Positions 43,560 through 56,135 of a stretch of 64,000 nucleotides of DNA are shown piece by piece; position 1 is the first letter of the stretch, and the number at the start of each line of letters is the position of its first letter. The DNA is from Prorocentrum cordatum (taxonomy: Eukaryota; Sar; Dinophyceae; Prorocentrales; Prorocentraceae). The position numbers were made by a program, and so were the translations under genes. The stretch spans positions 286,371-350,370 of the forward strand of contig CAUYUJ010014761.1 of assembly GCA_963575745.1 (NCBI GenBank), in the 5' to 3' direction. Below the pieces are notes generated by a model. The model was not told where the DNA came from and searched no databases. It was given only the letters and a program-made list of their open reading frames with translations.

Positions 43560-43917
43560 GAGGTGAGGGGGTGAGATCGAAGTGGAACGGAGAGCCCCCC
43601 TACCGGGAAATCGATTTCGGTTTCGTGCTCGTGCGTGCCGTGCGGGCGAGGCGAAGCTGCGTGGGCGGGCGAGAGAAAGTCTCCTGTGGCTGAGGCGCGG
43701 CCGGACCAAATGATTCCCTTCCGGGCGGCCGGGGCCCCGCGGTGTCCCGCCGGTGTCCCGCTGGTGTCCCGTGTGGCTGAGGCGCGGCCGGACCAAATGA
43801 TTCCCTTCCGGGCGGCCGGGGCCCGCGGTGTCCCGCCGGTGTCCCGCGGTGTCCCGCGGTGTGTCCCGCGGTGTCCCGCCGGTGTCCCGCGGTGTCCCGC
43901 GAGGATGATGATGATGA

Positions 43918-43981
<64 letters not shown>

Positions 43982-45020
43982 CTGATGATGATGATGATGA
44001 TGATGAGATGATGGTGATGGTGTCCCGATGAAGATGATGATGATGTTGATGTTGGTGTCGATGATGATGATAGTGTCCCGATGATGAGGATGATGATGCT
44101 CATGATGATTATGCTGATGATGATGACGATGATGGTGTCCCGATGATGATGGTGATGATGATGATGATGATTCCGATGATGTTGGTGATGATGATGTTGT
44201 TGGACATGGTGTCCCGGCGATAGTGATGTTGATGATGATGTTGATGATGATTATGGTGTCCCGATGATGATGCTGATGATGATGATGGTGATGATGATGA
44301 TGGTGATGCTGATGGTGTCCCGATGATGATAATGATGATAATGACGATGTTGATGAGGATGTTGCTCATGATGATGATGATGGCGCCCCAATGATAATGT
44401 TGTTGATGATGATGTCGATGATGATACGATGATCATGATGATGGTGTCCCGAGGATGATGACGATGTTGATGGTAATGTTGATGATGGGAACGATGGTGA
44501 TCATGATAGTGAACCGAATATGATGATGATTATGATGATGCTGCTGATGATGATGACGATGACTGTGTCCCGATGATGATGATGTTGATGATGATATGGT
44601 GATGGTGATGATGATGGTGTTGTCCCGATGATGATGCTGACGTTGATGATGATGTTTATGATGATGATGATGACGGTGCCCTCATGATGATGACGATGTT
44701 GGTGATGATGTTGAAGTTGATGAGGTTGATGATGATGATGACGTTGATTGTGAGAGCGATTGAAATATCGATAGTGAGATCGATATTGAGACCGAATGTG
44801 AGATCGATTGTGTGATCGATTGTGAGATCAATTGTGAGATCGATCGAATGAGATAGATCGAGTGATATCGATTGTGAGATCGATCGAGTGAGATCGATCG
44901 AGCGAGACCGATAGTGAGACCGATACTGAGATCGATAGTGAGACCGATCGAGTGAGACGTTGGTTCCCCCCCCCTCCCCCCCCCGAACCTCCTTATCACC
45001 CGAAGGGTGGTCGTATAGGT
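43471..45020 (-). repeat. Composite repeat, copy 3 (inverted, full)
   Basis: Reading the minus strand from 45020: the ACCACCCTTCGGGTGAT cap, the ATCTCACTATCG-type 12-bp minisatellite (44960-44750), (ATC)n with regularly inserted GGGACACC (44740-43915), the GGGACACC minisatellite with two GGTCCGGCCGCGCCTCAGCC units (43905-43690), the CGAAATCGATTTCC core, then (TA)n (43556-43471). Same order as copy 2 plus the (TA)n of copy 1. Confidence 0.85.
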
Positions 45021-45130
45021 ACATATATACATAATTATATATAAACAATTATCATATACATCAATGTATATATATATATATATAGATATCTACATACACA
45101 TTCATCTATATCTATATATATATATATAAC
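45021..45130. repeat. (TA)n-rich tract
   Basis: Several short TA runs joined by ACATACAT words. Confidence 0.85.
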
Positions 45131-46104
45131 TACACGTTCGCTCACATATTGCCGCCCTGGGCCACTGCCTCAGAGCGTAGGCATATTTCTGGGCAGCCTC
45201 CCCATATCGGCTTCGCCTACTCGGCAGCGCAGCTACACGGTAGGCCACGTTCGAGCAGGGGATCGACTACAGAATTTATCTACTCCAAAACCAATCGTCG
45301 ACTCTATAACAAAAACGAAGCATGCCCATAGGTCGAACAGACATTATACGAATGTTATAATGGACGTGGCAAAACAAGTAAATGTTGGGGTATATCGATT
45401 CTACAGTCGATCCGTTACTCGAAGTGTGGCTGCTTCCCTGGAGCTATTTGCCGCGCTTGCCGACTCCCACCCTTGGTGACCTCTCCCTGTGCATGCCGTT
45501 GCTCCTGGCTCCCGGTGGCGTTCTTCGTCGTCCACGTCGTCGTCGTCGACGTCGTCGCGGTAGCGGGCCATACCTTCGCATCTGCTGTGCCGTGCACGTC
45601 CGCTCCTGCTTTTCTCCCCCGCTCTGCCACGGCTCGTTCCTGATAGTGCGTGGGACTACTGCGGCTTTGTGTCGTACCGACTTAGGCATTGGTTTCTGAC
45701 ACCGCGGGGATCGTTCAACCTTGAACGATCGGCCGTTTCCGAACCGTCCGATCACTCAACGTCGACCGATTCTGGGTCGCCGGCGGCGTTCAACGTGGAA
45801 CGCGGGCGGCGGGGTCGCCGCTGGTCGACACGACGCGAAACTACCCTAGGCTCTTGCCTTGTTCACCCGCGACCATTTGAACATGCTAGTGTATATATAT
45901 ATATATATATACACGTCTGCCAGAACAAGTGCCCACATGCAAGGATTCTTACTTCTTCAGGAACTGGGCCGTGTTTTTGGTCTGGCGGCTATGTTGCCGC
46001 CGTCGCCGCCCCGGCGCCGCCTCGTCGCCGCCAATCGTGTGGGCCGTGTCGTCGGTCTGGCGGCTATGTGGCCTCCCCGTCGGCGCCCGTCGACGCCGTT
46101 GGAT
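45131..46104. other. No recognised gene
   Basis: Contains a perfect inverted repeat GATCGTTCAA-CC-TTGAACGATC (about 45709-45730), a TA run at 45893-45911, and a duplicated TGGTCTGGCGGCTATGT (about 45980 and 46050). Frames are unassigned. Confidence 0.45.
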
Positions 46105-49100
46105 TGCACCACGCATGTTGCACGAAAAACAATCGCACCTGCGGCGCATTTGCTAATCGCGCACAACACTCATTGCACCACATATTTTGCGCAACGCAGG
46201 TTGCACCACATAGCTTGAACAACATATGCAGCACAATCACACAACGAATAAATTAGGATCCCCCCGGGGGTTAACGGCCCACCAATCGTATTGCAATTTG
46301 CATACGGTTCTGGCCCATCACCCATCCTACAAATTAACTCGTGCCATCCCAAGTAGGCCGGAATTCGCACCCACAAAACATGATATGCGCGCGCAATCGT
46401 TTATAACAAATCATTGTTCCTTTGCAACGAACGGGACGAATGCTACACGCGCGCGTCGTCGCGCGCGCATGCCGGAATCTGTCAAAACCCCTGTTGTCGT
46501 AAATATTTCAAAACCGAATGTTGCGAAAACATATCAAAGCACACGGTTTCGCAAGAAGGGTTGTCAAAAAACCGGCGCCCGCGCTTTTGCCAACTCATTG
46601 ATGAACAAAACCATACGTGTTTCAAACAGTTTGAATAACATGCGTCCGAATTGCGTTTCGCGCGAGTGTCGAACTCGTTCGAACGCCCTTGCGCGCGCGC
46701 CGTCGCAAGAATCCCTTCCAAAAACAAGACGAAGTGCACTCGCGCGCGTCTTCGCGCGCGCATGCCGAAATCCGTCAAACACCTCCGGTTTCGTACAGAA
46801 TTCAAAATCGTCAATCACGAAAACACGTAAAAACTAATGGTTTTGCAACACCACTTGTCAAAAAAAAACCTGCGCTCGCGCTGTTGCAGCTTCTTAAGAC
46901 AACCATCGGCTTTGCAACATGTTCATCAACATTCTGCCAAGCGGGCGCTTCTCGCGCCGCATGTCGAACTCATTCGAACGCCGTGCGGCGCATGCCGGGC
47001 GGGGGGGCACGATTTGTGTCATATATCACCGAGCGGGCCACTCGCGCGCGTCGGCCGCGCGCATGTCGAACTTTTTCCGGAAACCTTCATCGCCGACGCG
47101 GGGACATCGTTATCGTCATCGGCGGGCGTGACCAACATCGGCACCGTCATCGGCCTTGCCGTTGTCATCGTCACCACCGTCATCATGGCCTCACTATTCT
47201 CGCCATCGCGTGCACCGTTATCGGCGTCGCCCTGATACCGCGCCCGCCCGAGGCGCCGACTCGCACTGACAGGCCCGCTGGGAAGGAAGTGCCCAACGGT
47301 CGGCGCCACCGCGGCCGAGTCGGTCGCGCCAAACTAGTCGGCACCTGTGCGCGCGAGCACGCGCGGGCTAGCGCGTCCACAGAGATGCAACAGCCAACGC
47401 CGGACACTCATCGCAATCGCCGCCGCGAGGGTTTTGCAAACGAAGTTCCGGGTTGGTGGGTGGGATGTTTGTAAAACTCAAAAGCACCGTATAGACTGCA
47501 CATCGTGTATTCTCCTGTCGGAAAAAAATTCTGACTCCACCGGCCTCCCGAGGCCGGGCTTCTCCCTGCCCCCTGGGGGCGTGCAATTGGCAAACGATTC
47601 TGCCCCATCGTCCATCCAACATTTGAACTCGCGCCACCCCAGGCAGGCCGGAGTCCGCGCCCCCCTCACCCTCTACAAAAATACGATGCGCGCCAAGGTT
47701 TTTCAAAGATCACCAGTTTAATCCCTCGCAGAAGATGCGATGAAGTGCAAGCGAGCGCGTCGCGGCGCGCGCGTGCTTCAACCCGCCCAGAAAAAACGCG
47801 CGCTTCGCAAATGTCAGCATCGCGCGGCCCGACAACATGGATAACCAAAAACATGGTTTCGCAAGAAGCGCTGACACAACAAGAGAAAAAGCCGGCACCC
47901 GCGCTCTTGCGGGTCCTGATGGAAACCAACGATTTTTCAACGCGTTCAAAAATGCCACGCGGGCCCCTCGCGCGCGCGCATGTCGCAATCGCTCGGAAGC
48001 CCTCGCGCGCACGCTGTCGCAATGATCCCGCGCGACAAACGGGGCGACGCGCACGCGCGCGCGTCGTCGCGCGCGCAGCAATCCTTCAAAACTCTAAGTT
48101 TCGCAAGGGTTTCAAAAACGAGCGTTCCGAATGGCAAATAAAAACGCGTGGTTTTGCAGCGTCTGTTCTCGCGGGGGGAGAAAAAACACGGAAAAGCCTG
48201 CGCGCGCGCCCTGGCGAATTCTCGAAATAACCATCGGTGCTTGAAATGTGTCATTAAATGCAAGCAAAAAGGCCTCTCGCGCCGCGTGCCGAAAGCATCC
48301 GACCGCCCTTGCGCGCGCTCGGAGGCGCGATCCGTGTCAAATAATCTCGCACGGGCCACTCGCGCGCGTTGAAATCCTTTTCGCCGCATGCATCGCCGGC
48401 GCGGGGACGCCGTCGTCGCCGGCTCGATCAACATCGGAGCCGTCGTTGCCCTCGCCGTCGTCCGTCGTCCTTGTCAACATCGCCACCAGCATCGGCATTA
48501 TCAATATCGCGTCTGCCGCTGTCGACGTCGCCGCGATACCGCGTCCGCCCGAGTCACCGACTCGGACTGACATGTCCGCGCGCCAGCGCGGTGCGTCGGA
48601 CTAGTTCGCCGCCCCGCGCGCGAGCGAGCGCGCTGGCGCGGCCGCGGCGTCGCGCCAGCCGGCGCTGCGCCGCCATCGCAATCGCCGCCGCGTCGGTTTT
48701 GAAAACCAAATTGCGGGCGGGGGTCGGCGGGGTGATCGCGCGGGCAATAGGGCCGGCAACTTCACTCGGCAAGGTGAACTACCCCGCGCGCGCATGCAGC
48801 TCCGCATAGATGTTTCTCATGAAAGGAGGAAGTCGGATCCACCGCCCCCCCGAAACCGGAATTATCCACCCACCCTGGGGCTGCGCAGGTCACGTGCGAA
48901 TCTGCCCAATCGCCTATTCAAATATTTATTTATACCGCCCCAGTCAGGCCGGCATGCACACCCCTCGCGCTCCTCTGCAACAAAAACGATGCGCGTGCAC
49001 CCGCTTATCACAGTGCGTCAACTGTAAAGAGTCCATTGCAAGATGCGGGCGAAGTGCACGCGCGCGCGTAGTCGCGCTCGCGCATGCCGCAATCCGTCAG

Positions 49101-50830
49101 ACACCGCAGGTCTCGCAGGGATTCCAGATCGAGCACCCCGAAAACACATGGATGCACATGGCGTCGCATACCGATTTCCAAAAAAATGCACGTTCGTAAC
49201 TTGTTTAAAACGTTCGTCGAGCATTCAACAGAGCCATCGGATGCGACCGAGCGGGCCTCTCCGCCGCGCGCGTCGAAATCATTCGAGCGCCCTCGCGCGC
49301 TTGCTAGGGGGCGCGCGTTCCATGTCAAACCGAGCCATGCGGGCCCCGCGCCCGCCGGCTGCGAGCGCGCGTCGAAGTGCTTCGAAATCTTTCGTCGCCG
49401 ACGCGCGGCAACCGTCGTCGTCGGCGCGACCAGCGCCAGCGCCGCCGTTAGCCAAACTGTCGTCGTCGCGATCGTCGCCCCCCGCGCGGCTACAATCATC
49501 GTCGCGGCGACCGTTATCGACGCCGCTATGGCGCGCCGCCCGCCCGAGCCACCGTCTCGCACTGATGTGCCCGCGCGCCGCGCCGCCTGCGAGACGGGCC
49601 GGGAACTCCCAGCGGCCAGCGCCGCCGCGGCCGCGTCGGCGGCGCCAAGCTTGCCGGCCGCTCCGCGCGCGAGCCCGCGCGCTCTAGCGCGGCCGCAGCG
49701 ATGCGCCAGCAAGGGCCGCGCAGATATTGCAATCGACGCCGCAAGGGCCCTGCGAACCTCGTCGCGGGCGGGCTGGCGGGATGATCGGGCGAACAGTGGG
49801 GCCGACAACTCACTGCGAACAGAACTTGACTGCACCATCTAGATAGCATTACACATGTTGCCCACATAGCTCACGTCGCATCTGTTGCACGACTCCCTGT
49901 TCGCATCCGCGGGGCGCTCTCTAGTCGCTCGAAACAAAGATTGCGATGCATATGTTGCGCGCCATATGACGCACCACGTGTAATGCACCGCATCTATTGC
50001 ACAGCATAGATAGCGAATCATTCGAACGCAATTGCGCGCTTGCCGGGGTACGTTCCCTGTCAGAGCAAGCCACGCGGGCTGTTCACGCCCGTCGGCTGCG
50101 CGCGCGTGTCGAAATCATACCAATATTTTCACCACCGACGCCTGGCAACCATCATCGTCATCGGCGTGAACAGCATCGGCACCGTCATCGGTCTTGAAGC
50201 TGTCATCGTTGCTGTCGACACCAGCGTCGCTACAATCATGATCGTAGCAGCCGTTATCGACGTCGCCATGATACACCGCCCGCCCGAGTCACCGACTCGA
50301 ACTGAAGTGCCCGCGCGGCAGTGCCGCCTGCGAGGCGCGCTGGGAACTCCCCAGCGGTCACCGCCACCGCGACCGCGTCAATCGCGTCAGACTAGCTGGC
50401 CACTCTACGCGCGAGCCTGCGCGCGCTAGCGCGGCAGCCAGCCGGCGCCAGGCAGTCATCGCAATCGACGCCGCAAGGGCTTTCGCAAACCAAAATTGCG
50501 GTGGGTTGGTGGGATGATTGCGCAAGCAAGCGAGTAGACAACTCACGGCGAACAGCGGAGACTAATTGCACCATTTAGATTGCATCACATATATTGGCCA
50601 CCGTAGATCGCATCACATTGGTTGTGCGACTCTCTGTTCCCATCCGCGGCGCACTTTGATCGCTCGCAACACAGACAGCGCCACAACTATTGCGCGCCGT
50701 AGAGCGCACCATATACATTGCACGGCATCTAATGTACAACATAGACTTACCACATACATTGAATTTCGTAGATCGTACCACGTTGATGTCACAACATATG
50801 GCGCACAACAAAGATTGCTAGCAACACAGC
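46105..50830 (+). repeat. Higher-order tandem repeat, about 1.3-kb units
   Basis: Three long units and one shortened unit. The landmark AGGCCGG lies at about 46352, 47645 and 48946. The landmark CGCCCGAG..ACCGACTCG lies at about 47245, 48545, 49543 and 50280. Within units: CGCGCGCATGCCG.AATCCGT, TTTTGCAA and CCTGCGC-type words and imperfect CATCGTCATCGGC strings. Between some units is a minisatellite of about 20 bp, TTGCACCACATA (46105-46250, 49825-50010, 50565-50830). No transposon protein was recognised. Confidence 0.75.
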
Positions 50831-51814
50831 GTTTGGGGTCCGGGCCAGCTAGCATATATAGATTTACGCGTGCATCTTCCCATTGCGCGTGTATCATACA
50901 TCGTGTTCATTATGTCCCTCGCTCTGTGCTTCCTGCACCTCCAGTTGTGCCTCCCCTCATTACGCCATCCCCTTGATATCCACAAGGCGAACGTGTTCTT
51001 AGTCGTCGTTTCGACATTGGGCGGATGGGGGGGAAGGCGGGGTCTGGCTCGGGACCTCTGCTTACTGCGACTGTTTGTAACAGTACGTCCTATGGGGGAG
51101 ACTGCACCTGCTTGAAGCAGGCGCCATCAACAGCCAAGATCTACTCCATGTGGGGGGGTGGATGGGGTGCATGGGCCCGCGCCGATCGGCAAAACATTGA
51201 AAAAGAAAGCGATCACACTTTCCCCGTTGTTCGACAATCATAGCCTCTCCGTGCCAGATTCCATCTAATCCGCCCCGATCTGTTCACTGGCCTCCACACT
51301 CCACTCGCTCGACACTTCACTCGGGAACGATGGCTGCAACAAACTCAACTCACCCCCCCTGTTCTGCTCACTTGACCTCTTCACGGTCAGCTCCTGTGGG
51401 ACGACTCAAGCACGGGCGTGGCAGCACTGATGAGGATGCCTCACGTGGGTCAGCCCTAACATGTGCCAATCGTTCTAGTGTGCTCTTCGTGATAGCTCAC
51501 GCCGCAAGGTTCCCATGGTTCGGACGAGAGCCTGGCCCATGCCCAGCATCACCAGCCAGTGCACACCATACGGACCCAGCAGATCCGGCCGAAGTCAAAC
51601 GACACGCTTGAGCGACGCACCGATGTTGGGAAGGCCCGAGCGCACTTTATCATGTGCTCCACGTGCATTCCCCTCGAAGCAACACTACTACATACACATC
51701 AAAAATCGCTGCCCAGGCCGAGCCCAGCAGGCGCCAACGACCAGTGCGGTTGACGGCAAGAGGCGTGCCGCTTACACATCATCCTGAGAGGACACAGAAA
51801 CCGCGCACGGAAAT
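50831..51814. other. No secure gene
   Basis: Less repetitive, moderate GC. A plus frame at 51025-51240 (LTATVCNSTSYGGDCTCLKQ) has four Cys and looks like part of a secreted protein, but it has no start or partner exon. Not called. Confidence 0.4.
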
Positions 51815-51958
51815 AAATGTTCGGAGGTCCGCGCGAACTTCCTGGATCTATACTGGACCCCCTGGTGGCGCCTCTGGCGCCGACCCTGGCGCGGCCCGCG
51901 CGCCACGGAGCGGGGTTCAGCGCCGATCAAGGAAGTCTGCGCACACCTCCCGAAATTC
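51815..51958. mobile_element. TIR element family C, copy 2 (144 bp)
   Basis: Left arm TTCGGAGGTCCGCGCGAACT; right end reversed TTCGGGAGGTGTGCGCAGAC. Inner CTTCCTGGATC/CTTCCTTGATC match, with a GC-rich GGCGCGGCCCGCGCGCC-like centre as in copy 1. Confidence 0.6.
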
Positions 51959-52319
51959 ATATCTGCGCCAAGTTTTCTCGTCCTCTGATTCGTGAGGCGG
52001 GACTGGGGCAGAGGGAGAGGAAGACAGACCTTAACCTCCAGCCTTACACTTGGTTGAGATGTCGCCCCACAAATATCTCGACCAATTCCCTGGGGCCCGC
52101 TTTTCAGATTGAATCGTTTTGTTGATAGTCCCTGGACGCGGAAACAGCTCGGGGAGGCCGAAAAAGACAAAACAACGGGCGTCTCGATGTTCCCACATAT
52201 CATATGAAGGAGCTGGTGTTCCCCATATCCTAAGATGGGGCTCGTGTTATGATTGAAACGGCTCCGAGAACAAACCCTCCTCCTCCCCACCTCTTCCTCT
52301 TCCCCCCTTCATCAACCAT
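51959..52319. other. No recognised gene
   Basis: Mixed sequence. It ends with GCTCCGAGAACAAACCCTCC, a motif also found before the hexamer array at about 54160. Confidence 0.4.
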
Positions 52320-54710
52320 AGTGGCCCACTCAGACTCAAACGCACGCATGACTCACCCACACTCAGACTCATTTGCAATCAGAGTCACTCATACTCACAC
52401 CCACCCATCGTCTGATTCAATGCACTAAGCCCCGCTCGCATTCAAACAAATTCATGCAGACTCGCTCACGCACGGGCCCAAGCACAGTCAGACTAACGCA
52501 TAATCGTACTCCTCTCATACTCACGCGCAGACCCACTCATACTCATTGGTGGTCTAATGCTCGCCGCGCTATGGCAGGCGCGACATTTGGGCACTTCAAG
52601 GAAGGGCGGCGCCAAGGGTGGGGACACTCCAGGATTCGCGCCCAGATTGTGGGCATGTGCAGATCCTTAAGATGTCTCAGGCGAGGCGTTGGTTGCAGAA
52701 TTCCTACGGGGGAGCGCCAAGGGGTGGGGACACTCCAGGAGTCGTGCCCAGATTATGGGGATATTCCAATCGGTTTGCCTGTTCGCATGCACAACATCCT
52801 GTGCTTTCGGACCACACTGTGAATATGTTTCGGGCGGTTGCCTGCTTCTGCCCCCCTGAGACGGTCCTTTCGGTGGTCCAGTGCTGACCATGATATAGCA
52901 GGCGCGGCACTTGGGCACCCCAAGGCGGAACCGCCAAGGGTCGAAGCACTCCAGGGTTCGCGTCCAGTTTGTAGGGATGATTCACGCGATTCGCGTGTTG
53001 ATGTGCCCCAGATGTCTTTATTGTGTGTGTGGTCCCCTCTCTCTCTCTCTCTCCCTTTTCTGCCTGTCTATGTCTTTCTCTCTCCCTCCCTCCCTCCCTC
53101 CCTCTGTCTCTCTCTCTCTCTCTCTCCCTCTCTCGTTGGTCCAACGCTCACCGCGATATGGGGGACATGGCATTTGGGTACCCCAAAGGAAAGCCGCCAA
53201 GGGTGGGGAGACCCCAGTTGTCGCGTCCAGTTTTGGGGATGTCTCAGGCGGTTTGCCTGTGATTGCCCCTCCCCAAGATGTCCCCTTTTGGTGGTCCAGC
53301 GCCCACCGTGATGAAGCAGGCGTGGCAATCGGGCAACCCGAAGCGGAGCCGCCAGGGGTGGGGCCACTGCAGGATTCGCGCTCACATCGAGGAGAGTTCT
53401 GAAGGCGGTTTGCGTGTCTCTGACCCCCCAGACATTTTTCTCTGAACTCGTAGTCAAACTCACACACGTTTACTCGCTCACACTCAAACTCGGTCGAAAT
53501 CAGAGTCCCTACCACCCAGACAAACGCACACTCATACTCACTCGTACTCAGACTCACCAGCCACCAATCGCACTCGTACTCAGAGTTCCTCGCGCCCTGG
53601 CTAACTCATACTCAGACTTGTACTCATCACGCTCAAACTCAAGCTCACCCACAACCATGCACACTCACACCCAGACCCGCTTGCACTTCGACCCGCTCGC
53701 ACTCAGACTCACTCACTCATACGCACGTGTACTTACACTGCCTATCACACTCAGGCCCAATCATACCTAGATGCGCTCACACACCGACTCGCTCACACTC
53801 AGATCGCGCACTCTCAGATTTACTCGCACCAAGGCTCGCACACGAATTGCTCCCGCGATATACCCGGCGTGGCACTTGGGCACCCCAAGTGTCAGCAGGC
53901 GCCGCGAGTACCCTGCCAGAGAGCGGGCGTAGGAACGCCATGAGCGTTTGCTTGAGTTGCCTCGGAAAAGCGGCAGGAAGAACGCCCCATCGCTTTTGCA
54001 CTTGTGTTTCCCTCGTCTCTCCCGAAAGACGTGCAGAGGCATTACCGCGCATGTCGACTACCCGGGCCCGCTCTCACACCCAGGTGCTCACAGACAGGGC
54101 TCCTCAGCGAAACGCAACAAGAGTATGCCATGCCCATTAGGGATCTCCGCGTCGAGTAATGGTGCCGAGAACAAGCCCTCCTTCCCCTCACCTCCTCATC
54201 CTTCTTTTCCTCTGTCCGAATGACTCACTCAAATTGAAACTCATTCGTACTCAAGTCATACCCAGAATCACTCGCACTCAGACTAACTCAAACTTAGGCC
54301 CACAAGAATCCTGACTCGCTCACTCTCAGACTCATTCGCAAGGACTCTCATTCACGCTCAGACCCACTCACACTTAGACACGCACTCTCGGACTCAATCA
54401 CACTTTTAGTAACTCACACCCATACTCTTTTCATACTCAGGTTCGGACTCACTCGTACTCATTGGTGGTCCAATGCTCGCCGCGGTATTGCAGGCGTAGC
54501 ACTTGAGCACCCCAAAGAGGGGCACTTGATCACCCAAAAGAGGGGGCGCCAGGGGTGGAGACACTCAAGGATTCGCGCTCAGATTGTCGGGTTGTCTCAG
54601 GCGGTTTGCCTGTTTGCATGCCCAACATTCTCTGCTCTCGGAGCAGATGATCAAGATTTCTCAGGTCGCCAGGGGCGGGGTTACTCCAGGATTCGCGCCC
54701 AGGCGAGGCT
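52320..54710 (+). repeat. Complex of hexamer minisatellite and 140-bp unit
   Basis: ACTCAGACTCACACTC-type arrays at 52320-52545, 53445-53840 and 54215-54455 alternate with a unit of about 140 bp. That unit contains TGGTGGTCCAGTGCTC or a variant, GGC.TTTGGGCACCCCAA, GCCAAGGGTGGGGACACTCC, GGATTCGCGCCCAGATTGT and TCAGGCGGTTTGCCTG. Units lie near 52548, 52700 (partial), 52870, 53135, 53290, 53850 (partial) and 54460. A (CT)n run lies at 53035-53130. Confidence 0.8.
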
Positions 54711-54955
54711 CTCCCACGTGCGCCCGTTGTCGCTTGAGTGCCCTCCGCAACAGCGATGGTCAGACCGATGCCCGTCCTGGAAAGGGGGCCGCTCCCGTGC
54801 CCCCCATCGTCAACGATCTCCCACCATCGCCAACCCTGAGCAGGAGGAGCGCCACGAGGCGCTGGTTCCAACTCTCCAGATGGGGCGCCAGCCATATGGA
54901 AGGGGGTCACGGCGGCGCTCGTGATTAGAGCCGGCATCGGAGAGGTGGAGGGGAT
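54711..54955. other. No recognised gene
   Basis: Unassigned sequence between the repeat complex and a purine tract. Confidence 0.4.
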
Positions 54956-55075
54956 GAGGAGAAAGAGAGGGGGAGGAGGAGGAGGAGCAGGAGGAGGAGG
55001 AGGAGGAGCAGGAGGAGCAGGAAGAGGAGAAAGATGAGGAGCAGGAGGGAGTGAGGGAGGGAGGGAAGCGGGAGG
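54956..55075 (+). repeat. GAG/GGAGCAG tract
   Basis: Purine tract with CAG interruptions. Region 55076-55395 has no recognised gene. Confidence 0.8.
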
Positions 55076-55397
55076 AGGGGCTGCAGATTTGACGGCCATT
55101 TCGATTGAGGCCAAACGTTGTGGAGCACAGCCAGTCTTTGAGATTGAAGACCCTCTCTTCTGCTTTTACTGATTTGGCTCGGATGTTGCGATCCAGTTGG
55201 GCGCCCCTGAGGGGGCAGACACCGCCGCTCCACCTTCGTCGGAACGCGGAGCTTGTGGGAGGGGGGGTCCAAGACGGCCCTGGAGGGCCCAAGAAACCGC
55301 CACGAGTCGCCCACAAGAAGGCCTCAGAGGACACCCTGGAGGTTCCGATAACGGCCCAACCAGGGTACCAAAAGTGGTCGCAGAAAACTGCGGGGAC

Positions 55398-55500
55398 GAA
55401 ACCGAAGAGGGATACGGATATGTACTGCACCGAAGAAACCGACGAATAGGAATACCGACGAAACCGAAGAGGAGTACCGACGAAACCGAAGACTGCACCG
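55398..55500 (+). repeat. GACGAAACCGAAGAGG repeat
   Basis: Four imperfect units of 20-30 bp. Confidence 0.75.
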
Positions 55501-55563
55501 CCAACCAGTTTTTTGAGGCCTCAGAAGGCCCTCCATGGACCCCCCGGGCGCGCCAAAGAGGTC

Positions 55564-55733
55564 GGGAGGGTGAAAGAGTATCACTGTCACGCCGCCGCGG
55601 GGGCCTCCAGGGACCCATCTGCGTGTTAGTCCCTCGTTCTTCGCCCGAAAGCGACAACGCACATCGACATTACCACGCCGATGGGGCCCCGGGGGCCCCC
55701 GCGGCGGCGTGACGTTGATGCTCTTTCGCTCCC
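55564..55733. mobile_element. Fold-back/TIR element (about 170 bp)
   Basis: Left GGGAGGGTGAAAGAGTATC, then CACGCCGCCGCGGGGGCC; right end reversed GGGAGCGAAAGAGCATC, then CACGCCGCCGCGGGGGCC. The arms are about 57 bases and roughly 80 percent paired. No target duplication was identified. Confidence 0.55.
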
Positions 55734-55789
55734 CCCCCCCCGAAGCAGGCGCCCAAAGGCCGGCCACACGAGCCAAGATAGCTCCAAGA

Positions 55790-56135
55790 GGCCTTCAGGG
55801 CGGCGAGCGATGGCTGGAAGATAAGCCCAGGCGGCCTGAGGGCCCCCAAGCATGTCAGAAGAGGCTCCAAACGAGCCCCGGGAGGCGTCAATGGAAGCCT
55901 GAAGTGACGGAAAGCATCAACATATCTTGGGCTTTGGAGGTCGTTTAGCTGTTTGAGGAACTCGGCCGAACATGACCAGAAGGCTTCGGAGAGGTCCGCG
56001 ACGGCCCCGGAGGGCCCCAAACATGTCAAAAGAGGCTCCAAGCGAGCTCCAAGAGGCATCATTGGAAGCCTGAAGTGGCGGTAAGCATTCAGATATCTTG
56101 GGTTGTTTGAAATCGTGTAGCTTCTTCAGTAGAGA
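55790..56135 (+). repeat. About 185-bp tandem duplication
   Basis: Two units sharing CATGTCAGAAGAGGCTCCAA (or one change), GGAAGCCTGAAGTG.CGG and ATATCTTGGG.TTTG. Contains CCAAGAGGC words related to the 7-9 kb array. Confidence 0.8.
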
